Source: 73-13 sp035556395 (GTDB lineage: Bacteria; Actinomycetota; Actinomycetes; Actinomycetales; Microbacteriaceae). From it: DNA of 25,026 bases. The notes below the pieces were generated by a model. It searched no databases. It saw only the letters and a program-made list of their open reading frames with translations, and was not told where the DNA came from. Positions 14,927-20,965 of this stretch are shown one piece after another. The position numbers and the translations under genes were made by a program. How positions within the stretch are numbered: the stretch's first letter is position 1; every line of letters starts with the position of its first letter. The stretch spans positions 1 through 25,026 of the forward strand of contig DATMFB010000142.1 of the NCBI GenBank assembly GCA_035556395.1, in the 5' to 3' direction.

Positions 14927-16098
14927 GCGAGGCTCCGGAAGAAGACTTGCTTCTCGATGCCGTCGTTCAAGTCGTTGATGAAATCCGCGCGGACGGCGCC
15001 TATGTAGTCGTGTCGTGACGACGCATTCGCGACAAGCTCCTCAACCTTCTTGCGGGGTAGTTGTGTTGCCAGATCCGCGATCGGTGGAAGGGCGAGCGAG
15101 AGAATGCCGCCGAGAGGGCCCTTCAAGACCTTTAATGGGAGGGGGACCTTCTTGATCATGCCCAAGAGCGCTGAGATCCCCCCGAGCGAATCGACCAGGC
15201 TCTTGAGGACCTCGGTGCTGACTTTGGTGGTGTTTGCCCATCTGAGGTGGTACTGGAGTGGCAGGACCGCCGCGAGCGGGAGCACGAGATCCAGTCCAAC
15301 ACGACGTGAGACTTCGATCTTCTGCGGTTCGAACTTCGCGGATGAGAGTAGTAGGAAATCCTCTCCGAGCGAGAGCAACTGGCCATCGGCGACAAACCCG
15401 GCAAGCACGCTCCGGAGATTGTCGATCTCGTCAGCAGCCTTCCGAATGAGGAGATCGCGAAATGTGATTACATCCCAGTTGGGGAGCAAATCCGATTTGG
15501 AAAGTGCGAGCACCCAGATCCGAGGAAAATCGACGAGGGGCTTGCCATTCGACAGCAGATCATCTCGGACAGAGAGCAGACTGTTCCGAAAATTGGTGAA
15601 GAGCGACCTGAGATAACGTTCCTCGTCACCCGCATGGTCCGAGAGCCGCTGGCCATCGACGAGAAGGAAAGCGACGTCCGAGCCGAGGAGGGAACGGAAG
15701 GTTTCCACCCTTCTCTCTGACTCCTCTGGTCCGCTGACGCCTTGTTCGAACCACTCTCCCGGGTAGTCATGCCAAACGAGACGGAGCGCCTGGAACTTCG
15801 CGGATTTCGCGGATTTCGCCTCGACTTCTAGCTCGGCCCTCAGCTTGATAGAAAACGAGTAGGACGTTGATGCGAACCTCGTCGCGATTGGGGGCTGGCC
15901 CTCATCGCGCATCTCAAGATAGTTCTGGTGTAGTCGGTGTCCCTGGCTCTGGCCGTCGGCCACTACATGGAAGCGGCTATTCCTGACGAAGTCGGGCTCT
16001 TGTGCCGCTCCGTAGAACGATGAAACGAGCACGGTCTTCCCGCTTCCGCCTTCGCCGAACACTGCGATCTGCTGCTCGAGGACCCTGTTCTTCGACAC
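14923..16098 (-). CDS. TRAFAC-class GTPase of a probable conflict/NTPase module
   Basis: 391 residues from the GTG at 16098. GTPase motifs are in order: G1 GEGGSGKT (15-22), a G2 candidate threonine in IATRFAS (about 73), G3 WHDYPGEW with D111 and G114, G4 LSKSD (199-203, Ser for the usual Asn), and G5 SSAK (252-255). The GSGKT...DYPGEW style resembles the DO-GTPase2-type family known from Aravind-group work on NTPase-dependent conflict systems; that assignment is from memory. Residues about 265-345 hold several hydrophobic or amphipathic stretches (DLVLPLAAVLPL, VPLPLKVLKGPLGGILSLAL) that could contact membrane. The gene is lower in GC than its neighbours (15541-15600 has 29 G+C of 60; 16801-16860 in holA has 47 of 60), suggesting transfer. 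Confidence 0.8.
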   Translation of the reverse strand: MSKNRVLEQQIAVFGEGGSGKTVLVSSFYGAAQEPDFVRNSRFHVVADGQSQGHRLHQNYLEMRDEGQPPIATRFASTSYSFSIKLRAELEVEAKSAKSAKFQALRLVWHDYPGEWFEQGVSGPEESERRVETFRSLLGSDVAFLLVDGQRLSDHAGDEERYLRSLFTNFRNSLLSVRDDLLSNGKPLVDFPRIWVLALSKSDLLPNWDVITFRDLLIRKAADEIDNLRSVLAGFVADGQLLSLGEDFLLLSSAKFEPQKIEVSRRVGLDLVLPLAAVLPLQYHLRWANTTKVSTEVLKSLVDSLGGISALLGMIKKVPLPLKVLKGPLGGILSLALPPIADLATQLPRKKVEELVANASSRHDYIGAVRADFINDLNDGIEKQVFFRSLA

Positions 16099-16129
16099 AT
16101 CGACAACCTAGGCCACGTAGGCTCGCAGC
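16099..16129. promoter_or_regulatory. Divergent leaderless promoters, GTPase gene and holA
   Basis: Only 31 bases separate the two GTG starts. On the minus strand TAGGTT (16110-16105) precedes GTG 16098 by six bases; on the plus strand TAGGCT (16118-16123) precedes GTG 16130 by six bases. The two -10 elements are seven bases apart, so the -35 region of each lies across the other's promoter or inside the other's gene, and simultaneous firing seems unlikely. Confidence 0.55.
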
Positions 16130-17164
16130 GTGGCACGACCGACGGCATCCAGGGGCGGGAAGGCCACGGCTCCCGGACTGCCCTGGCACGCGATCCGGCC
16201 GGCGCCCGTGATCCTCGTGAGCGGTCCCGAGGAGTTCCTCGCGGACCGGGCCGGGCGGCTGCTGCGCGACCGGCTCAAGGAGCAGGATCCGAGCCTCGAG
16301 GTCCACGACGTCGACGCCGCGACGTACGCGCCGGGGGAGCTGCTGACACTCGCGAGCCCGTCGCTGTTCGGCGAGCCGCGGCTCATCCGCGTCGAGCACG
16401 TCGAGAAGTGCACGGACGAGTTCATGGAGGAGGCGCTGCGCTATCTCGCGGCCCCGGCCGACGACACCGTCGTCGTGCTGCGGCATGCGGGCGGCGTGCG
16501 CGGCAAGAAGCTCCTCGAGGCGCTGCGGGCCTCCACCGACGCGATCGAGATCTCCTGCATCGAGCTCAAGGGCGATCAGGAGCGGGGCGACTTCGTCCAC
16601 GCGGAGTTCCGGACCGCGGGTCGCGTGATCACGCCGGGCGCCGTGCGGGCGCTCGTCACGGCGTTCTCCGCCGATCTCGGCGAGCTCGCGTCCGCCTGCC
16701 GCCAACTGCTCGACGACACCGACGACGACGTGACCGAGGTGACGGTCGACAAGTACTACGGCGGGCGGGTCGAGACGACGGCGTTCGACGTCGCCGACGC
16801 CGCGATCGCGGGCCGGACGGGGGACGCCCTCGTGCTGCTGCGGCACGCACTCGAGTCGGGCGCGGACCCCGTGCCGGTCGTCGCGGCGTTCGCGATGAAG
16901 CTGCGCGCGATGGCGAAGGTCACCGGGGTGCGCGGCGGGGGCGCGGAGCTCGCGGGGAGGCTCGGGATGGCGCCCTGGCAGGTCGATCGGGCTCGCCGGG
17001 ACGGACAGGGCTGGACGGATGACGGGCTCGCGACCGCGATCGAGACCATCGCCGAGACCGATGCGGCCGTCAAGGGTGCGGGACGCGACCCGGTATATGC
17101 CCTCGAGCGCATGATCCTCGTCATCGCGGATCGCGGGCTCGGGGGCTCGCCGCTCCTCGGATGA
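16130..17164 (+). CDS. holA: DNA polymerase III subunit delta
   Basis: 344 residues, normal length. The N-terminal AAA+-like domain begins PAPVILVSGPEEFLADRAGR (a degenerate P-loop, as in all delta subunits), followed by LASPSLFGEPRLIRVEHVEKC, LRHAGGVRGKKLLEAL and a C-terminal helical collar domain (FAMKLRAMAKVTGVRGGG...MAPWQVDRAR). It opens the beta clamp within the clamp-loader complex. The GTG start is preceded by a TAGGCT at the leaderless spacing. In actinobacteria it normally follows comEC directly; here the GTPase pair lies between them on the other strand. It converges on rpsT through a bidirectional terminator. Confidence 0.95.
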   Translation: MARPTASRGGKATAPGLPWHAIRPAPVILVSGPEEFLADRAGRLLRDRLKEQDPSLEVHDVDAATYAPGELLTLASPSLFGEPRLIRVEHVEKCTDEFMEEALRYLAAPADDTVVVLRHAGGVRGKKLLEALRASTDAIEISCIELKGDQERGDFVHAEFRTAGRVITPGAVRALVTAFSADLGELASACRQLLDDTDDDVTEVTVDKYYGGRVETTAFDVADAAIAGRTGDALVLLRHALESGADPVPVVAAFAMKLRAMAKVTGVRGGGAELAGRLGMAPWQVDRARRDGQGWTDDGLATAIETIAETDAAVKGAGRDPVYALERMILVIADRGLGGSPLLG

Positions 17165-17195
17165 GGATCGGCGGGAGCGAGAGCTGCCCGGAGAA

Positions 17196-17229
17196 CGACA
17201 AAGGCCCCGCCGAGACGGGGCCATTGTCG
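17196..17229. terminator. Bidirectional terminator between holA and rpsT
   Basis: A stem of CGACAAAGGCCCCG (17196-17209) against CGGGGCCATTGTCG (17216-17229), 13 of 14 paired, with loop CCGAGA. The flanks give A/T-rich lower stems on both sides, suiting both holA (+) and rpsT (-). It ends seven bases before the rpsT stop. Confidence 0.8.
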
Positions 17230-17236
17230 GTTACGA

Positions 17237-17497
17237 CTAGAGCGCGGCGACCTGCGACGAGATCGAGGACTTGCGGTTCGCCGCCTGGTTGCGGTGGATG
17301 ACACCCTTCGACACGGCCTTGTCGAGCTTCTTGTTCGCCAGGGCGAGGGCCGTGGTGGCCTTCTCCTTGTCGCCCGCGGCGACGGCCTCGCGCGTGCGAC
17401 GCACCGCGGTCTTGAGCTCGGACTTGACAGCCTTATTGCGCTCCTCCGCCTTCTTGTTCTGGAGGTTGCGCTTGATCTGGGACTTGATGTTCGCCAA
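17237..17497 (-). CDS. rpsT: 30S ribosomal protein S20
   Basis: 86 residues, with the standard S20 sequence: MANIKSQIKRN, then basic helices with LKTAVRRTREAV and the C-terminal KGVIHRNQAANRKSS. It binds 16S rRNA early in 30S assembly. The start is a TTG at 17497, because the frame requires it; an ATG seven bases upstream is out of frame. E. coli rpsT also starts at UUG, where this helps autoregulation. Upstream Shine-Dalgarno matching is weak (GAAAGAA). A structured leader precedes it. Confidence 0.97.
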   Translation of the reverse strand: MANIKSQIKRNLQNKKAEERNKAVKSELKTAVRRTREAVAAGDKEKATTALALANKKLDKAVSKGVIHRNQAANRKSSISSQVAAL

Positions 17498-17520
17498 GAG
17501 TCATTTCTTTCGTCTGGTAA

Positions 17521-17559
17521 CGGCAGGTGGATTCCCGGCCGGGTAGAGGGGTCCTGCCG
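17521..17559 (-). promoter_or_regulatory. Hairpin in the rpsT leader
   Basis: CGGCAGG and CCTGCCG form a perfect 7-bp stem (17521-17527 with 17553-17559) enclosing the palindrome CCCGGCCGGG, 24 bases upstream of the rpsT TTG. A TAACAT at 17605-17600 on the minus strand, overlapping the hydrolase stop, may be the rpsT -10. The hairpin could be an S20-binding autoregulatory site; this is unproven. Confidence 0.35.
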
Positions 17560-17602
17560 AGGTGTCGCGCGGTGGGATTCGCGCGGAAGCCAACGAACGA
17601 TG

Positions 17603-18376
17603 TTACCAGGACGCAGCCCGGCCCGCCATGACCAGCAGCCGCGACACGGTGCGCGGCGCCGCGAGATTGACCATGTGGGTCGCCCCGGGCACGATCGTGT
17701 GCCACGAACGCGGCGCTGCGGCGATGAAGAGCCGCTCCTGGAGACGCATCTGATCGAGCTCCCCGTTGACGAACCAGATAGGCACGCCGGCCGCGACGGT
17801 GCGGGCGATCGAGGCGAGCGGGTCGAACGCGGCGACGGCGTCGATCGCGTCGAGCGCCGCACCGATGGCGTGACCGCCCGCGAGGAACGCCTGAGCCGCG
17901 GGCTTGCCGCCGACGAGGCGCTGCACGGCGGCGTCGACGCGGAACCCATGGTCCGGAAGCCGATCCAGAGCCCGGGTGAGGCCTCGGTAGGCGCCGACGC
18001 CGAACGCGATCGGCCGGGTCGAGCAGGCCATCGGGATGAGCCCGTGGACCCGGTCGGGATGCTGGCCCGCGTACTCCATCGAGAGATAGCCGCCGAGCGA
18101 GAGGCCGACCAGGATGACCGGTCCGGGCTCACCGGGCAGCGCGACGACCCGCTGGATGGCGTCGTCGATCGTCGCGAAGGCGGCCTCGGCGGTGAAGGTC
18201 TCGTCGCGTCGTCGCCCGTGACCGGGCAGATCGGGGACCGCGACGTGGAATCCCTCATCGCGCAGCGCCGCGTGCTGCGGCCGCCACATCGTGCGCGAGG
18301 TGTAGAGCCCGTGCACGAGCACGAATCGCGCCGCGCCACCCCTCATGCCGCCAAGGCTAGCCGCGTGCCGCCTCAC
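17603..18376 (-). CDS. Alpha/beta-hydrolase
   Basis: 257 residues from the GTG at 18376, which forms a GTGA overlap with the stop of the preceding reductase gene; Met11 is an alternative start. Alpha/beta-hydrolase features: oxyanion loop LVHGLYTS, DLPGHGRR, nucleophile elbow GLSLGG (Ser93), acid Asp208 in NGELDQ, and His234 in GATHMVN. A helical cap spans about residues 120-190. It has no signal peptide, so it is cytoplasmic. The substrate is unknown; esterase, lactonase or C-C hydrolase activities are all possible. It is the last gene of the TetR-facing operon. Confidence 0.88.
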   Translation of the reverse strand: MRRHAASLGGMRGGAARFVLVHGLYTSRTMWRPQHAALRDEGFHVAVPDLPGHGRRRDETFTAEAAFATIDDAIQRVVALPGEPGPVILVGLSLGGYLSMEYAGQHPDRVHGLIPMACSTRPIAFGVGAYRGLTRALDRLPDHGFRVDAAVQRLVGGKPAAQAFLAGGHAIGAALDAIDAVAAFDPLASIARTVAAGVPIWFVNGELDQMRLQERLFIAAAPRSWHTIVPGATHMVNLAAPRTVSRLLVMAGRAASW

Positions 18377-18864
18377 TCCTGCGACATCGCCCGGCGCAGC
18401 CGGATGAGCGGCAGCTCACGATCGGTCGCCGCCCGGTATCGATCGATCGTGCGCAGCGTCATCCGGCTCGACTTCGCTCGCACCTCGCGCGTCACCCGGT
18501 CCAGCTCCTCACCCTCGAGCTGGCTCGCGGTCACCGCGATCCGCTCTCCGTTCGTGACGATGACGGCCCGATCGGGGTGCGCCGCGAGGTTGAAGTACCA
18601 CGAGGGGTGATGCTTCGCGCCCGCCGCGGTCGCGGTGATGATCCAGTCCTCGCCGTCGCGGACGAAGCCGACGGGGACCGGGCCGCGCTCGACGCCAGAC
18701 TTCGCGCCGATCGTCGTGAGCGCGAGGGCGCCGACGCCACGGAATCTCGTCGCCCGCGTCGAGTGGGCCTGCCGGAGCAGGTAGTCCCCGACGAGTCGCC
18801 AGATGCCGACCGCGCGCGGCTGCGGGCGTCCATAGGTGCCGTTCGGGAGGGGCTGGAAGCTCAT
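18373..18864 (-). CDS. F420H2-dependent nitroreductase/quinone reductase (Ddn-like)
   Basis: 163 residues from the ATG at 18864, which overlaps the glycosyltransferase stop by four bases (ATGA). It matches the deazaflavin-dependent oxidoreductase fold of split beta-barrel proteins: LTTIGAKSGVERGPVPVGFV (F420-phosphate contacting loop), then DWIITATAAGAKHHPSWYFNLAAHPDR compressed into the usual G-x-x-x-x-P-x-W-x-x-N-L-x-A-x-P pattern. Such enzymes use F420H2 to reduce quinones, nitro compounds or unsaturated ketones. Whether this organism makes F420 cannot be told here. It is sandwiched in an operon with a glycosyltransferase and a hydrolase. Confidence 0.85.
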   Translation of the reverse strand: MSFQPLPNGTYGRPQPRAVGIWRLVGDYLLRQAHSTRATRFRGVGALALTTIGAKSGVERGPVPVGFVRDGEDWIITATAAGAKHHPSWYFNLAAHPDRAVIVTNGERIAVTASQLEGEELDRVTREVRAKSSRMTLRTIDRYRAATDRELPLIRLRRAMSQE

Positions 18865-20174
18865 GAGCGCGCCTCCGTCGACCTTCCGGCGTTGGACACG
18901 AGCTCGGCGATGACGCGCTCCACGCCGGCGGCACCGGGTGATGCGGCGATCTCGGCGCCGATCCGGGTGCTCGCGAGTCGGTAGCGCGGGTCGGCGAGCA
19001 CGCGGCGGATCGCCCCACGCACCGCCCGCGGCGTCGGCCGGTGCGCCTTCAGGTTGATCCCCGCGCCCGACCATGCGACGCGCGCGGTCGTCTCGACCTT
19101 GTCCTCGGTCCGGCCGGCGGCGACGATCGGCACGCCGTGCTCGAGCGCGTAGTGCAGGCCGCCGTAGCCGCCGTTCGTGACGAAGGCGGCGAGCCGCGGG
19201 AAGAGCCGGTCGTAGGGCAGGTACTCGGCCGCGCGCACGTTCTCAGGCAGCGGACCCAGCTCCTCGATCGGCCGGCCGCCCGTCGCGACGACGAGCATGA
19301 CGTTCTCGCCGGCGAGCGCCTCGATCGTCGGACGGATCAGCTGGTCGAGATCGTGGTTGGCGACCGTTCCCTGGCTGACGTGCACGATGGGACGGCCGTC
19401 GTCGAGGTCGTCCCACCACTCCGGGAGCGCGATGGCGCTCGCGCCCGTGCGCGAGACCGGTCCGATGAACCGCACGGTGTCCGGGAGCGAGGGTCGCTCG
19501 TACTCGAAACCGGGGACGGTGAGCTGGATGACCCGGTCGAGCGAGTTCGGGAGGTCGCCGAAGCGCAGCGCGTCCGGCATGGGGACACCAGCCTCCGCGA
19601 ACGCCTCGCGGAACGCGCGCATGATCGGCACATAGATCGTGCCGTCGACGAACGCGTGGAGCGCGCGATTGCGCAGCCGCCCGAGCGGACCGGGGAGGGG
19701 ATGCATCCCGAGGCCGAAGGGCGCGGTGTCAAGGTCGCGGGACTGGAGCGGGCCGATGTTGACGAACGCGAGGGGGAGGCGCTCGGCGCGCGGCCGGGCG
19801 CAGTAGATGAAGGCACCGAATGAGCCCGTGTCGGTCAGCACGACGTCGGCTGGCCGCGTCGCGACGGCGTCGTCGATGGCGCGGACCTGGTGCGCGGCGG
19901 GCTTGACGAAGAGGTTGACCATCGACCACTGCACCTCCTTGACGCCCGTGAGTCCCGCGCGCTCGGGATACGCCTCGTTCGCGTGGTCGAGGTCGAGATC
20001 CGCGGGCTCCGGCAGCGCGATGAACTCGAGCCCCGCGTCTCGCGCGCGCGTCTCGTAGGCGCGACCGGTGAGGAAGCGGACGTCGTGGCCAGCGCCGGCG
20101 AGCTGCGTCGCGATCGCGAGCAGCGGGGTGATGTGTCCCTGCGCGGGAGCGCAGCAGACGATGATCGAGGACAC
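18861..20174 (-). CDS. GT1-family (MGT/UGT-like) glycosyltransferase
   Basis: 437 residues from the GTG at 20174, which has a clean AGGAG five bases upstream; the open frame reaches 20204 only by way of a TTG. GT-B fold: the N-terminal acceptor domain starts SSIIVCCAPAQGHITPLL, with the catalytic His14. The C-terminal donor domain has VHVSQGTVAN, PYDRLFPRLAAFVTNGGYGG and HYALEHGVPIVAAGRTEDK. The donor motif has Asn where many family members have His (VTHGG). Macrolide- and flavonoid-modifying UDP-sugar transferases belong here. It heads a three-gene overlapping operon controlled from the divergent tetR region. Confidence 0.92.
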   Translation of the reverse strand: MSSIIVCCAPAQGHITPLLAIATQLAGAGHDVRFLTGRAYETRARDAGLEFIALPEPADLDLDHANEAYPERAGLTGVKEVQWSMVNLFVKPAAHQVRAIDDAVATRPADVVLTDTGSFGAFIYCARPRAERLPLAFVNIGPLQSRDLDTAPFGLGMHPLPGPLGRLRNRALHAFVDGTIYVPIMRAFREAFAEAGVPMPDALRFGDLPNSLDRVIQLTVPGFEYERPSLPDTVRFIGPVSRTGASAIALPEWWDDLDDGRPIVHVSQGTVANHDLDQLIRPTIEALAGENVMLVVATGGRPIEELGPLPENVRAAEYLPYDRLFPRLAAFVTNGGYGGLHYALEHGVPIVAAGRTEDKVETTARVAWSGAGINLKAHRPTPRAVRGAIRRVLADPRYRLASTRIGAEIAASPGAAGVERVIAELVSNAGRSTEARS

Positions 20175-20219
20175 GAGAACTCCTGTGGGAACGAGTCGAT
20201 ACAATGATTACGTCGTCAG

Positions 20220-20248
20220 AGTATTCACTAACTTGCTAAGGTAGTCAA
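20220..20248 (-). promoter_or_regulatory. Promoter of the glycosyltransferase operon
   Basis: On the minus strand TTGACT (20248-20243), a 17-base spacer and AATACT (20225-20220) make a near-consensus sigma-70-type promoter. The transcript would start near 20213, giving a leader of about 40 bases that carries the AGGAG site. Confidence 0.7.
20227..20245. promoter_or_regulatory. Probable TetR operator
   Basis: The 19-bp imperfect dyad ACTAACTTGCTAAGGTAGT has arms ACTA-n-CTT and AAG-n-TAGT. It lies in the spacer between the -35 and -10 of the glycosyltransferase promoter and covers the tetR -10 (TAAGGT, 20237-20242). A bound repressor would block both directions. A weaker dyad, TGATTACGTCGTCA, is at 20205-20218. 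Confidence 0.6.
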
Positions 20249-20896
20249 ATGGTTGGATCGACGAACAGGACGTACCGGTCGGAGCTGCGCGATGCGCAGG
20301 CGTCCCAGACGCGGGGGCGGGTGCTCGACTCCGCCGCGCAGGAGTTCGCCGTGCGCGGCTACGCGGGCACGACGCTCGCCGCGATCGCCCGAACCGCGGG
20401 GGTCTCGGTCGAGACGGTCAAGCTCCAGGGGGCGAAGCACGAGCTGCTGCTCGCGGCCTGGAACCGGCGGCTGACCGGTGCGGACGAGCCCGGCGATGCG
20501 CCGTTCCTCGACGACGACGCGCGCCTGGCGCAGGCGATGGCGCTCCCCGACGGCGCGCTCGTCGCCGTGCTCGCCGAGACCGCCGCAGGGATCAGCGCCG
20601 AGAGCGTCGGGCTCTGGCAGGCGTTCGCGAGCGCCGCGCGCTATGACGACCACGTGCGCGTGGCATTCGACGCGACCATCGCCATGCGGCGCACGGAGTT
20701 CCAGCGGCTCATCGAGCTGTTCGATGCGAGGGGCATGATCGCGAACGACCGGCCCCGCGACGAGCTCGCCTCGACCCTCGTCTTCCTCGCGAGCGCGGAG
20801 GGATATCAGCAGCTCGTCATGGAGTCGGGGATGGGGCTGGATGACTACCGCGCGTGGCTCATCCGCGCGATCGAGCGGCTCGTTCTCGCGCCCTGA
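20249..20896 (+). CDS. TetR family transcriptional regulator
   Basis: 215 residues from ATG 20249, six bases after TAAGGT, so probably leaderless. The N-terminal helix-turn-helix spans about 21-68 (TRGRVLDSAAQEFAVRGYAG, then TTLAAIARTAGVSVETVKLQ). The usual aromatic after the recognition helix (YxxF) is replaced by LQGAK. The rest is an all-helical ligand-binding and dimerisation domain. It is transcribed divergently from the glycosyltransferase-reductase-hydrolase operon and very likely represses it and itself. The inducer is unknown but may be the compound the operon modifies. Confidence 0.9.
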   Translation: MVGSTNRTYRSELRDAQASQTRGRVLDSAAQEFAVRGYAGTTLAAIARTAGVSVETVKLQGAKHELLLAAWNRRLTGADEPGDAPFLDDDARLAQAMALPDGALVAVLAETAAGISAESVGLWQAFASAARYDDHVRVAFDATIAMRRTEFQRLIELFDARGMIANDRPRDELASTLVFLASAEGYQQLVMESGMGLDDYRAWLIRAIERLVLAP

Positions 20897-20965
20897 GTCC
20901 CGGCCGCCCGGGGCGAACGGGCCGGAGGCCGCGCACCCCGCCAGGGCCTGCGAGAATAGAACGCC

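Noticed and set aside
20900..20930. GC-rich dyad after tetR as a terminator
   Set aside because: Only about six paired bases with a long loop and no U-tract; too weak in DNA of this composition.
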